Numbered from the stretch's first letter, positions 48,101 through 59,983 are shown. The stretch: 64,000 bases of DNA from Romanomermis culicivorax (GCA_963922205.1 CAWUHX010000037.1:1426001-1490000); one strand, 5' to 3'. Notes: generated from the letters alone by a model not told the origin. Translations and numbers: made by a program.

Positions 48101-51100
48101 TGTCATTGATATTTTTTCATCAGACAAACTTGAGGGATGTATTCGGCTCAATTCTGATCTAAAATTTACAGCAATATGAACTGTAGGAGACCCTTTCTCA
48201 ACTTCATCGTCTTTCAATTGATTGTTAGCAGCACGTTGGCATCAAATGAATATATAGGGGGTGCCATTATTCAAGAAAAATTAATAATGATCCTACAATA
48301 AACTGCATTGTATTAAAGATGTAGGGTACCCTGAAACAAGCAATATAAGTATAGAAATCCAGGCCTTAGAGTCAACAGAGTTTCTGCAAATTTGAAAATA
48401 CATGTAAAAATAGGCAGCGACATCCCCCTGAATCTTGAGCACTGTAGAGCCTAAAATCTAGATTTTTTGTAGGTGTGCATGGGGCCGAGCTTCATCAGTG
48501 AACTTTCAAGGATATGAGGATGTCATCATACATGCACATAGGGGGATAGGGGGGGTAAACCCCCATATCTGAGAACTTTTTCCAAGACAGCTTTTTTGAT
48601 TATTTTTGTGCATGCTTTGTATGAAAAACAGGCTTGCAGAACTTTTTTTTTTTTTGCTCACCCACCACCATACAACCCTGGAAAAAAGTCAATGGACTTT
48701 CCCCCCTGAAAAATTGTTGCCATGCATGTCTGGATGTCATTGCATAAAATCTTTGGCCTAGGATTTTGAAAACCAAGCTATTGCCACTCGATCGGCATCA
48801 AAAGGAGAATATAGACCATTTCACTGATATAATGTTGATGTTACTGTAAAATTTTGACATTGGGTTATTAGTCGCACAACAAATGGTTCGGATGTCTGTT
48901 TGAAGATGCTGTACTTCTGGTTCGTGGATTCTGCAACATCTTTTGAGCATATGGGTAACACTCATGGTCAACAATATTTTATATACTTCATTTTCAAATT
49001 AGACTAATTACCAGTGCAGTATTAAGGAAAGTTTCTACTCAAAGTTTGGGTTACTATCATCCCATGCAGAGTAACCTGTTAAAAATTTCCTTATAAATTT
49101 ACTAATGAAACTCGGCCCCAATCACACCTACCAAATATCTAAATTTTGAACCCAACAGTTTTTGAGATTCCAGGAGGGTTTTTGCCTATTTTTGCATGTT
49201 TTTCCGAATTTGCAGAGACCCTGTTGATTTTAAGGCTGGGGTTCCTTTACTTATGTTGCTCCTTTCAGGGTATGCTACATCTTTGGTACAGGGCACATTG
49301 CTGTAAGATTAAAAGACAATTTCCTTATATGATGGCCGTACATCTATGGTTGGCGCAAGTTTTTGTATCATTTCACTCTAATAGGTTTAGATCATCAGAC
49401 ACAGACACAAAATAAATTCTGCTTAATTCTGATCCGAAGTTTACTACAACAATTCACACAGCGAGCATTATGATTAATCTTTTTCAGGAGAATGACATAG
49501 GTTTTGTGAGGTTTGATTAGGCAGGGACGGCTTGTATCATCCTTTTAGATTAGTTACTCAAAGGAATTGAACAAAATTTATCAAGTAGATGAAAATGCAG
49601 TTAAAATCATAAATCACAGTTTTGCTACAACGTGTCCAAAATATTGTGACCTTTTTAATGTATTTTCTGGTTCCAATATTGAAATAATGAACCAACTCCA
49701 TGAAAACACAAAAATGCCAAAAACAATTTATTGATTTTTGAACAATTTTCAGGATTTTGCTTTCTTTGGATCTATGTAGCTCTTCAAGGGGTATTCGAAT
49801 AGCGATGCTGCTTTCATATCCACTGTAGGAATGTGTGAACAAAAGAATAAAAAGATAAAATTGTACAGCATGGTAGGTGAAAGTGCTCGGAGTGCCTCTA
49901 TTTAGCATTTTTCTTAATTTTTGCTTCTAATTTTTGAATCTTCAAACTTTGTTGCAGAGTGTAAAATGTTTGCTTGCGAAACAATTAACACATCAAACTA
50001 TAGTCTGTTAGTTGTTTGATAATTCTGCAGTACAGGTAATAAATATATTCCAAGGGGTAGACAAGGGCCACCCGGCAAATACAATGATTTTTATGGAATT
50101 TTCATAAGTATGCCTTCTTCAGAGCAGTGCAGCTCCCAAAAGGGTACAAAAATTTTGATGAAAATTTAACCAAAGCTGTAAAAACGGATGGGCTACAATA
50201 TAGGGGAATAAAATTCTGCGGCTTCCGATGGGAAGGTGCTCGGGAGTGCCCATGAACGAAATTTTTTCAATTTTGACGGTTCATTTTTGACACTTTAAAC
50301 TTTATGGAAAAAAGTAATATGCAATTATTTACTGTAAATAATACATCAAAAGAGAGCTTACTCTCTCCTCTACAAAATGAATATTCGTCCATTAAATAAG
50401 ATCAATCCGATCTCGAAATATTGCTTGGCTAGCAAGACCACTGAAAAATGCAAAAAAATCATCAATTTTCAAACTTTGGCATACCGTAGCGATGCGAATT
50501 TTTGTTTACAAGCAAAACGAATGATACCGTGAAAATCAGCGCACAAAACTACCCAAAATATCTGATTTTGAGGTATAATTAATTTTGAACTTATCATAGG
50601 AGGGAAAGTAGAACCTCTCAGAAATCGTGCCTTAAAAACCGTGATATCCGTCTAAAGCTTGAGCCTAAAAATATCCGGATACGGTGTGTCAAACGAAGAA
50701 AAATATGAACATTCAGATGAAAATTGACCAATAATATTTGAAAAATTTTCGAAAATTTTGGCTGTCGACGATACGCAGTCGGATGACTTCATGTCATCAC
50801 CGAACAATTTGAAAACGCATTGTACATACCCATGTAATTGGGACAGCGATAAAACTAAGTATGACTAAACTATTGTTTCATCGTGTCAAAACAATAATTT
50901 AGCCTTTCAGCTTGTTCAGAAAATTATGCCGATCATTTATCATCTATATACTGAATAAGCGGAAACGATTCCTGAAGGCGTGGGATAGGTTGACCGCTCT
51001 CAATACAAGAAGTATAATGTTGATGTTAATGATGTTAATGTTAATGTAAAGTTGATGTTAATGTAAAAATGAATATCTGACCTCAAGTAACGGGAACTAC

Positions 51101-53327
51101 AATGTATTGTCTGTTATTTACCTACCTAATTGTAAGGCTTAGGGCGGAGCGTTCAAAATTAAGTCCATTCTGATAGCTGTGCACGGAACAAGGATGGGTG
51201 CTTTTTTCTGCCTTTAGTGGTTTACAAATCCAAGATTACACCTTGATATTTACAGTGTCAAGAAGATTTTGTAGGGTGGGTGGCTGATGCACCGAGTCCG
51301 GTAAACTTGTGAGTGTTCCTTACTGGTTGAAAAACCAGGTAGCGTACATAGCCTGGCACGCATGTTGTATACCTTACACGTAAAAAACTCGGAAAAGGTT
51401 CAGGGATCGCTATGATGCATAAGTACCACAATTTCTATAATTTTCATTACTAAAAAGCTTGCATAATTTTGCTTGAAGTTGTTTTCCGCTGATTTTTTAT
51501 CTGCATTGATCATTGCTGTCAAAAAATATTCATTCTGTTTTAGCCTTGGAAGCAAAAAAATATTCCCCCTCTAGGTTTCTACTTATAGGTTCTGAGGCCA
51601 GTTGCACCAACGACTACTGAACTACTGAAAGACTACTGAAGTTTAATAGCCGAAAAATTCGGTTGCACCAATGCGTTTTCTACTGAACTATTCTTGCAGA
51701 ATTTCAGTAGTTCAATAAGCCTTTCTAGTAGTTGAAAAACGAATACTAGAAAAGCTCCGGTTGCACCAAAGACTTAGATGTTCAGTAGTCCAGTAGTTCA
51801 GTAATCGTTAACATTAGGTTTTCTAGTAGTCGAAAAAGATTTTTGATGAACGGTAGTTACATAGTCATTTTTGTCAATTTGAATAATTTTCGAGTAAATA
51901 ATGTTGTGGAGTTGAGGAAGGTAATGATAATGTGGCAATTCCTCCAAAAAACAACTTGTTCGACCACGTATTAATTTTGTTTTGGATCATCTCGTGTCTA
52001 TAGTCTGTTTTTCTGTAAATGCTTCTAAATAATGAAAATGGAAAGCAAGTAGTATAATTTCAGATTTTCACGATTATCAGATAAACAATATATCATATAG
52101 GACTAGAAAAAGGAGCATACTGACCTAACCTTTAAATTTTTTTCGAGTGAAAAATTTTACAGCAAGAGCTCTATGTAAACGATTTTGATGACCCAGCTTC
52201 AGCGCTGGCATTCCAGAACTTATATAAAACCGGCTCCAGTACATAAGTGCCGATCTCTTATATGTTGCAAAAATTGTCATGGCATGTTGCATATTGCAAA
52301 TTCTTAAAATGAGCCGAATGGGGGATGCCTGAGACCCGAAATGTTTAGAAGCAGATTATACAGAAGGCAGGGAAGCCAGGGATGAAGAAGAAACTTGACG
52401 AAATAAACTCATTCTGAATCATTTTATGTAATCTGGCACTTATTTTTTTTGTAGCAATGACGAAGTAAGTAAATTGCAAATTTACTATCCATGTACAAAC
52501 AACCAGGAAATACGAGTAATAACAAAAAATAGACAAAAGTTTGAAAAAACGAAAAAAATGAACAATCGTCTAAAGTAAAAAATTTAGCAAACCATGTCCC
52601 GTTCCAAAGTTAAAAAAAGAAAAAAGTAAAATCAAAAGATTCTGCAAAAAATTTCAAATGCACATCAAATTCCAATATCGATTTCTACCGAACTACTACT
52701 AAAAACAACTACTGAACTCCTAGAAAATCGACCATTGTAGTAATCGTCGGTGCAACCGGAAAATACTGGACTACTGAAGTGCTACTGGTCCACTGAACTA
52801 CTGAACTGCTTAACTAGTGAACGTTGGTGTAACTGGCCCCTGGGACGATAAAACATGTAGCTATGTATAAGTGGAACATTTAATTTATTGATACGTCGGA
52901 AATCAACGCAAGATGTTTTCGACCTTCATCCAAGAGCACTTGATTTTTTGTCATACATTATGACAACAGCAAATGAAAATCGTCCCATTGTTTCACGAAA
53001 ATTTCATGCTTAAATATAAAAACAGGACATCTTGCGTCTCCTGAACTATAAGTGGAGGAACTTTCAGGACCACTATGTAAAATTTTATCTCACTTGCATA
53101 AACCAAAATGGACCACTCCATTTGCTCTCTTCGGCTTGGGTCAAACCTTTAATATGGCATTTAGTCGCTCTACCGGACAAGAAAATTCTGGCCGGGCCGA
53201 CTCTCGATCTACTCGATTCGGACATATCCGATGACGTACTCGAACCGGGTGTCTGCGTACATTTTTCCATTTGCTGCGCCGTCGCTGCCAATTTCTTGGA
53301 TTTTTTTGTGTCCGATTTGGACTTCAT
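42164..53327 (-). CDS. CPPED1: CPPED1 orthologue, calcineurin-like phosphoesterase, four exons
   Basis: Coding exons on the minus strand are 53327-53094, 45874-45570, 44007-43824 and 42505-42164, totalling 1065 nt or about 354 residues. All junctions are GT-AG with consistent phase. Family marks are SKWSGPFWFMQ/AADTQLG across exons 1-2, VCGDLIDAW (about 126-134), PGNHD (162-166), FGDDYFTFWVGG (exon 3), HIPPFLEKPDE (from 242) and CGHYHRNAGG (about 289-298). CPPED1 is a cytosolic metallophosphoesterase reported to act on protein phosphoserine/threonine. The first about 45 residues form a Ser/Lys-rich extension, and a shorter start at Met35 (MSESSRS) is possible. Exon 1 seems to begin at an acceptor (TTTTTTCACGCAG before 53352), implying an upstream 5' UTR exon. 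Intron 1 (7.2 kb) is filled with TIR elements. Confidence 0.92.
43066..43313. mobile_element. MITE with CTATAGTCTGT ends
   Basis: Ends CTATAGTCTGTCTTTC and GAAAAACAGACTATAG with TTCC/GGAA subterminal words; about 248 bp. A TA duplication (Tc1/mariner style) is possible because both ends read TATAG. It lies in the last intron of CPPED1. Related copies are at 51997-52185 and 33986-34140, with fragments near 19820 and 16080. Confidence 0.7.
46092..50635. mobile_element. 4.5-kb TTAA-type element with about 1.17-kb inverted arms
   Basis: Left arm 46092-47260 and right arm 49478-50635 are reverse complements with scattered differences. Both ends read TTAAGRCACGRTTTCT, so the flanking TTAA is probably the target duplication (seen in piggyBac- and Kolobok-type elements). 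The 94- and 116-codon frames in the arms (46896-47180 and 49558-49908) are the same sequence read from each arm. The 2.2-kb centre has no transposase I can recognise. It lies within CPPED1 intron 1. A partial third copy is at 53455-54060. Confidence 0.75.
51596..52838. mobile_element. TIR element with GACTACTGAA subterminal repeats
   Basis: Left end GGCCAGTTGCACCAACG, right end CGTTGGTGTAACTGGCC. Both subterminal regions are crowded with CTACTGAACTACTGAA words and further GGTTGCACCAA copies (about 51660, 51770, 52700). A TAGTCTG-type MITE is nested at 51997-52185. No transposase is seen. It lies in CPPED1 intron 1. Confidence 0.75.
51997..52185. mobile_element. Copy of the TAGTCTG-type MITE nested in the 51596 element
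   Basis: CTATAGTCTGTTTTTCTGTAAATGCTTC begins the copy, followed by words that are the reverse complement of 43120-43313 (GAAAGCAAGTAGTA, GACCTAACCTTTAA, GAGTGAAAAATTTTACAG). Confidence 0.7.
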
Positions 53328-53454
53328 CCGAAGTACGTTTGTTAGTCAGGATCTGCGTGAAAAAAGAGGAAATTGTGTATGATTAACTTGCATCAATATA
53401 AAGTATCAGAAGTGTAAAAAACTTACCATGAGCATTCGACGATTTACACAACGC

Positions 53455-54060
53455 TTAAGACACGGTTTCTTAGAGATTCTACCTTTTGCTCCATTGACCT
53501 ATGATGAGTTGGAAACTGATAATATCTGAAAAAGATATATTTTAAGTAGTTACATGCTGAATATCGTGACAGCATTCATTCCGCATAAAAATTGAAATTC
53601 GCATAGCTACAGTATTCCAAAGTTTGAAATTTTTAGATTTTTTGGCATTTTTCGGTCCGTGCACGTGTATCGAAATAGCACAGCTCATGAGAGGCGTGAC
53701 TCTGAAGCCAAATGCTCATTGCGGCAGAAGATTATGCTCTATATGCAGGCATGAAAAACTTTTTTCTAATCCCTTAGTTTATATATATTTTCTATTCCAT
53801 TTTAAAGTGTCAAAACGGAAGTCAAAATAAAGCGAAAAAGTCCTTTGGGGCCCTTTTTGGACATCTTCCCATAGGATGTCGCGGAATTTTTACTTGTTTT
53901 CTGTAGCCACTACGTCTGACATATTCTGTTAAGATTGCAATCAAATTAATGTACCGTTTTGGGAGCTGTAGGTGTCCGCACATTGTGAAAGTTGATACGA
54001 AAATGGTGTTTAACGCCACTAAATATGCCATTAATGGGGGATGCAGAAAACATTGCAAAC
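53455..54060. mobile_element. Partial arm of the TTAA-type long-TIR element
   Basis: Begins TTAAGACACGGTTTCTTAGAG, matching the ends at 46092 and 50635, and follows the arm through ACAGTATTCCAAAGTTTG and GGAGCTGTA.GTGTC. The opposite arm was not found. It sits immediately upstream of CPPED1 exon 1. Confidence 0.65.
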
Positions 54061-54729
54061 GTTCAAATTAGATGAATAAAAAGAAAAGACGTGAGTCGAA
54101 TCGCTGGTAAAATTTAATCGATCAATTTACAATGGTTGCGCAACAGGATGCCTCTGAAGAAATGCTACACAAATTTCTCTTTTCTGTATTCAACAGGAAA
54201 AAATCGAAGCTGCGAGTTTAATGTTAATGTCGGCTGTCTGACTCCGGCCTATGTTTTAAGCTGTGCAAAAAGTGCTCTGCATTTGAAGACACCCTGTTTC
54301 ACACTGCGTGACGTTATCAAGACGAAAATAGAGCAAAAGTAGATTGCAGTGCCTTTCCAATAAAGCGAAGAGTATTCGAATATCTCTTGTCGTTTTTCAG
54401 TAAATGGGTTTCAAATAATGAGTCAATTAGTGCAATTTAATGAAAACTTAGGAAGTTTTCATTATTTTCTATTCTTCGAAATGAAAATAACATACTTATT
54501 TGCTAATCTCAAACAGCATTTGCATAGAAGCAAATATTGTTTTTTTGTTTAGATTTCCTTTACTCCTATTGATTAACAAAATTGATGAATGATTATCAAA
54601 TTTGATAAATGAAATTGACAAACAACATGTCACAAACAAAGTGGCGAAACGTGAACTGTACAACAAGAAACCCTGGTGTTACAAGTAGTCGTGATCCCCA
54701 GAAAAAGCTTAACCTGAAAAATTTAAATG

Positions 54730-55661
54730 TTATAAGTTAATAGATTGCGTTACAAGCAGCCTGCATGCTGTTGAAGTTTTGATATTACGAAATTTAGAAG
54801 TATCTGAAGCTGAACAACCATGAGCCTTAACAACCTTATGAGGGATGCCTGCCTCAGATGCCGCAGTTGCGCCACCTGATCTCAAACTGTGAGTTTCGTA
54901 TTCTTTTGCATTTAATCCAATTTCTGTCAAAATTCGTGAAAAATGTTCTCTGGCTCTCATGTAGGTCAATTTTTTATCACTTAACCTAAAGGCTTTGTCT
55001 TTACATGTAACAATGATGTGGAAAATGAATTCCAAGGAAGATGGTTTGATATTGTTCGTCTGCAAATATTCAGTCAAAGCTGCACAAGGGCAGGTCATGT
55101 TTGAGGTTTTCGAAATAATTACCAATGAACCATGATGGAAAATGTCCGTCTTACTTTTCCAAATTGTGACTTCAATGTATTCTGTGCAAGTTTTTAGATC
55201 ACAGTGCCTTATGTCCAGTGCTTCAGAGATGGGCGAAAATCCCGCAAAGCAAATTAGCATAATAGTTTTGATTCACAGGTTAGCCAAAGTTGGCGAAGCT
55301 GAAATGTGGGCAACCATTAGTCATAAGTGCTTGATAGTTAATGGTTCTTTTCTGTTTTTTGGGCTATCTTGTCTTTTAGCCAATTTCAAAATCGCAGCGC
55401 AAACAGGATGGCTGAGAATGGATGCATGGCCGAGCATTCAAAAAAACCAATTTATGGCTGCAGCCATTTGAAAAACTTTTGACGAGCATGAGCCCCACTT
55501 GAACAAAGTGGAAAGAAAAAGCGCCAGGTGAATTGGTTGAGGAAGTTCCATTTAGATATTTTGTTGTAAAGCCCATTTGAAAAATTTTTTAATTTTTGGT
55601 GTGTATGACTTCTGGGTGCTAGTGGAAATGGAATTGAACATTGTTTGTGCAAAAGCTTCAA
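54730..55661 (-). pseudogene. Degenerate tyrosine recombinase of the DIRS-like element
   Basis: The best-preserved part (55260-54730) shows ISEALDIRHCDL, then ETHSLRSGGATAASEAGIP (about 54895), the H-x-x-R box typical of DIRS recombinases, then KAHGCSASDTSKF. The position normally holding the first catalytic Arg reads FSPISE, and the expected nucleophile Tyr after the HG motif is missing (KFRNIK). The enzyme would therefore be inactive. The N-terminal part (55661-55376) is in other frames. In the family this enzyme inserts a circular intermediate. Confidence 0.85.
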
Positions 55662-55766
55662 TCTAGTCCTTGTTGAAATTGTCCCCGAGGCTTATGTGCC
55701 ACTGTGAGCAAGCAAATCTGAAATGTGCAGAACTATAAGCTGGGGTGGGTGGGTGGGAAAGTGCTT

Positions 55767-56349
55767 ATAAAATTTAAAAAGAATCATAATTGAAATAAAG
55801 AGGAATATGAAATAATCGAGAAAATCGGAGAAAATCATGTGTTCGATACGAGTTGAGAAAACCAACATGAGGGAAAGGCGTGGCTTACGCCTTTATATAA
55901 TAGTTGAAACATAAGTGAAAAGCAAGTTTTAGCTTCTATGCAAGCTACAGTAAGAAAAACACAAATAAGAACTATTATTTTCTATTCTTCGAAACGAAAA
56001 TAACATACTTATTTGCTAATCTCAAACTGCATTTGCACAGAGGCAAATATTGTTTTATGAAGTAAGCTATCTTTGAGAGAAATCTCAATGAACAGCAAGC
56101 AAACTCAATTTAAAATTTTTTGGAGTAAAGATACTGTTCTGCAAAGAAGCAGGTGTAAGTGCTTTAATAGGGTTTAGTAAAACGGAATCAATGACAAAAG
56201 CATTAGCAAAACAATCTGAAAAAAGCAGTTGCCAAAATGAGGTACTTTTCCAGCTTGGAACTACTAGGGTGGCCAAACCCTTTGAAAGCTTTAAGTGCTT
56301 AATTGTCTTAATAATAAGATAAGATGGTGGCACTAACCAATTGTTTTCA
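55767..56349 (-). repeat. Repeat R2 of the DIRS-like element
   Basis: 583 bp, direct repeat of 59339-59921 at 3572-bp spacing. It covers the 3' end of the RNase H/methyltransferase frame and the downstream TATATAA-containing intergenic region. Confidence 0.85.
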
Positions 56350-58250
56350 CCTTCCCAAGAAATGGAAAAACAGTCTACCACTTCTGCCCCTAGGTTCCAA
56401 AAACGGGAGTTGAAACGGGGAAGTTTATGATTTCTGCAATTGGCAAATCGGTCTACTACTGTATGAAGATCCCATTTTTCGTCCAGAATTTCAAACATTT
56501 GCTGTTGAATTACCCAGTCGTCATAATCAACAATTCTGCTCAATTTATCTGCTACATCATACATAGATCTAGGAATCCAAATTAGATCGAATTTTATATT
56601 GTTTTTTTCCAACAAGCAGAAAATATCTAAAGCCATTTTATTTAGCTCATCTTTCATGCTGCCTTTTATTGTGATATAAAGCATGGACTGATTGTCAGTG
56701 TGCCAAACAACTGTTTTTCCTTTCAAAAGTTTGCGAAAGCGTGAAATGCTATACTGTATGACTCCTAATTCTCTCCATGCCGCACTTTTCAATATCTCTT
56801 TCTGTGACCATTGAATATGCGACACATGAGATGCTTTCAAAAATTCATGCGAATCCTGTGAATGTCCGTCCAAATTTGTTTTCTTGCATTGCTGTCCAAT
56901 ACAACTAGTCAGCTTTGACTTATCCCCCAGGGAGACACAATTAGCATGGCCACCCATGGGTCTGGCTTTTTTCAGCCATAATGAAGCCAACATTGGCTGA
57001 TGAAACATGTGCATCCTCGCCTTTGTTCGTGAATTGTGCATCCTCGCCTTCGAACTTACTTTTTGCCTCCTCGACTTGATCGTGGTATTCAGAGCAGGGT
57101 ACCTGTGAGCCTTTCACAGCACATGTCCCAAAAATATCAAGCAAAGCATTAATATTGGTCAAAGCCCCTTGATTGACAAATCTAATTTGCTTCTGTTTTG
57201 TTAAGCATTTTGATTGAAATGTGTCACACAAAGTTCTTGGAATAATAAATGAAGCACCTGCTAGACTGCTGGCGTCTGAGTAAGCAAAAATCTCAGGAAG
57301 TCAATGAGCATAAATTTTACGTGATGCAATGAAAGCAAAGTTAAGATCCAAAATTTTAGCTCAGATTTGATTGACTTGGAAACTGGTATAATCTTATTCC
57401 AAAATTGCTTTGAAAAATTTCGATGTTTTTCGATTTCGTGGAAAAACCGTTTTGTACGCATAAGGGTAAGATTTTTAATTACTAAAGAAAGGGCAATTAA
57501 TTTACCAGTGCAAATCGCTAAATCTTTGATTCTGCAATGATGCGATCTTTCCAAAGACTTCAAGAGAGACAAGATCGATGCTAATTTATCGTTAGGGACT
57601 TTGATCACAAAGTTTGACAAATCTATTTTACAATCCAGCCATTTAACCTCTGAGCATGGATCCCAGATACTCTTGTGTTCATTCCACGAAAACTTGGCAA
57701 GTTTTAAATCTTGTCTTATAAGTAAAGAATGCTTAAGGCCTGTTTCAAAATTGGGGCAGCACACAAGGCCATTGTCTAAATAAAGGACTACGAAAAGGCC
57801 TTCAGAACGCCATTTTTGAACTAATGGTTTCAATAACTTGGTAAAAATATAAGGGACTGTGGAAAGACCAAACGGAAGTACATTGTAGCAGAAAAAATAC
57901 ACTTTTCTATTAAATTCCCAGGAAAAGCCAAGATATTGGCGAAAGGCTGGATGGATTTTGATGTAGTGATAGCCTTTCTTTAAGTCAAAAGTCAGAAGAC
58001 AATGTGAAAATTGGAGAAATTGCTCAGCTATGCAAAAATCTTCAAATTTGAAGCTAATGGGAATTAAGAAAGAATCAACATAATGTAAATCTAATATAAG
58101 ACGCTTCTTCCTATCATTTTGAAATACAACTGATAATGGGCTACAAATGATTGCAGGAGAGGAGAAAAGAGAAATGCAATCATTTTTTATCAGTTCACAA
58201 ATTGATCTTGGAACAAATTCTTTTTCCTTAATGGCACTCCTATTGTTCAA
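56085..58250 (-). pseudogene. DIRS-type RT, RNase H and methyltransferase-like domains
   Basis: The RT frame (58250-57261) carries KKRLILDLHYVDSF, FEDFCIAEQF, TFDLKKGYHYIKIHP, YLGFSWEF, NVLPFGLSTVPYIFTKLLKP and LYLDNGL. The last is the catalytic box, with the second Asp changed to Asn. After a frame break near 57250 the second block (57041-56085) has SAAWREL, WHTDNQSM and VADKLSR (RNase H). It continues with the methyltransferase-like region typical of DIRS elements (VVDRFANCRNHKLPRFNSRF, WEGENNWLVPPSYLI, VVPSWKSTSFW). The upstream frame is the same as that of the gag-like C-terminus (58691-58359), separated by one TAA. Confidence 0.88.
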
Positions 58251-58358
58251 AAATTTATTTGATTTTGGACCAGAGGCAAAAAGTAACTTATAACCGACTT
58301 TTACTATTGACTGAATAGAGTCAGAAGCAGCAATTGACTCCCAAAAATTAATGGATTT

Positions 58359-59340
58359 TTATAAGGTGTCTGGGTCAAAGCCAAAATTGTCTAGTGATGA
58401 GAAAAATTCGTTGAGCTGAGACTCATTTGTAACTTCTATAAGCAAACCTATTAATGAATGTTTTATATTTACATCAAATGCACTAATTGTACTATCATTA
58501 CCTTGAATGGTACTATTTGGAGCTGGTAAAAGATCCGAACTGCAGGGGGCATCCTGCCACCCAGTGGTCGAGAGCTCCACATTTTCGGCAACCTCTGGCA
58601 CCATTGTTGCTGGTATAGGTGCTGGGACGATTTGCGCCATAATTTCCGCAATATTGGCCCCCAAGAAAACTTGATCCACGTCAGCCGCCAAGTGAAGGCC
58701 TTGAACTTTGGCCAGTGAATCTGGAAAAACTGCTCGATTTTGTTGATCCCATATTCTTCTTCTGCTTTTGAACCCAACTTTTCGCCGATCGCATGCAACA
58801 TTTGTCGGCCCAGTTGTCGGCTAAGTCATCCTTGTCATATTCATGAGCTGTGGCCCAGCCTTTGATACTTCAATCTGCAAATCTGACTAATTTTCGACAT
58901 TTTGATTGACGATTCAACCAATGTCACCATTTGTGACATAGCCTCTTACTCCAATGAGTTCAAAGTCGAACGTAGGCTGTCCAAGATTTGCTCATTGAAT
59001 TCAAACTGAGGGCGATCTAAGTCGTTTTTCTGTTTGAGTTTGGACGATCTCATGCAATAGGGCGGCAAACATCCAATTTTTTCAGACGTTGCTGAACAGT
59101 TTTTGCAAGGAGTGGCTGAGCGAGAACGGGAAATTGATCGCAAACGAATGCATGAATGACTATGTGAACCTGGACAGGGATGGGAGATCCTTCTTGCAGC
59201 ACGTCTTCCAAAAGTTTTTTGACAGTGTTAACTGAGTAACGGCTGACACTTGAGCAATCGGAGGAGGTAGATTGACTCCTGTTCTGTTGAGGAACTTTGT
59301 CTTGGTTCCTGACTGTTGTGTCTCCTTCGGTAGATGCCAT
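58359..59340 (-). pseudogene. Gag-like region of the DIRS-like element, frameshifted
   Basis: Starts at ATG 59340 (MASTEGDTTV, Ser-rich N-terminus). Coding-like segments continue in shifted frames (59143-58946, 58801-58469, 58691-58359). The last one (AADVDQVFLGANIAEIMAQI) is in frame with RT. No domain is recognised; assignment rests on position upstream of RT. Confidence 0.6.
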
Positions 59341-59921
59341 AAAATTTAAGAAGAATCATAATTGAAATAAAGAGGAATATGAAATAATTAAGAAAATCAA
59401 AGAAAATCATGTGTTCGATACGAGTTGAGAAAACCAACATGAGGGAAAGGCGTGGCTTACACCTTTATATAATAGTTGAAACGTAAGTGAAAAACAAGTT
59501 TTAGCTTATACTCAAGCTACAGTAAGAAAAACACAAATAAGAACTGTTATTTTCTATTCTTCGAAATGAAATTAATATACTTATTTGCTAATCTCAAACT
59601 GCATTTGCATAGAAGCAAATATTGTTTTATGAAGTAAGCTATTTTTGAGAGAAATCTAAATGAACAGCAAGCGATCTCAATTTAAATTTTTTTGGAGTAA
59701 AGATACTGTTCTGTAAAGAAGCAGGTGTAAGTGCTTTGATTGGCTTAAGCAAAATGGAATCAATGACAAAAGCATTAGCAAAACAATCTGAAAAAAGCAG
59801 TGGCCAAAATGGGGCACTTTTCCAGCTTGGAACTACTAGGATGGCCAAACCCTTTGAAATCTTTAAGTGCTTAATTGTTTTAATAATAAGATAAGGGGGT
59901 GGCACTAACCAATTGTTTTCA
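59339..59921 (-). repeat. Repeat R1 of the DIRS-like element, includes an extra methyltransferase-like fragment
   Basis: Direct repeat of 55767-56349. It contains an 88-codon frame (59905-59639) that duplicates the C-terminal end of the RNase H/methyltransferase region, upstream of gag. At 59921 it joins directly to a copy of AAAGCAAGTTTTAGCTTC, a promoter-region sequence also at about 55919 and 59490. This looks like an internally deleted neighbouring copy. Confidence 0.8.
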
Positions 59922-59983
59922 AAAGCAAGTTTTAGCTTCTATGCAAGCTACAGTAAGAAAAATGCAAATAAGAACTAATTTTT

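Larger units (their letters stand above)
54461..59983 (-). mobile_element. DIRS-like tyrosine-recombinase retrotransposon with direct repeats and a deleted tandem copy
   Basis: Reading on the minus strand: promoter-like fragment (59983-59922), methyltransferase-like 3' end and repeat R1 (59921-59339), gag-like region (59340-58359), RT (58250-57261), RNase H plus methyltransferase-like domain (57041-56085), repeat R2 (56349-55767), tyrosine recombinase (55661-54730), and a third short copy of part of the repeat (54540-54461). R1 and R2 correspond at a constant offset of 3572 bp over 583 bp. RT type, methyltransferase-like domain and tyrosine recombinase together are diagnostic of the DIRS order. 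All parts are decayed. Confidence 0.85.

Noticed and set aside
46896-49908. Two near-identical protein frames as a duplicated gene
   Set aside because: They are the two inverted arms of one TIR element, with no start context, splice sites or known domain.
51019-51072. GTTAAT-type tandem words as a CRISPR-like array
   Set aside because: It is a simple microsatellite without spacers, and the sequence is eukaryotic.
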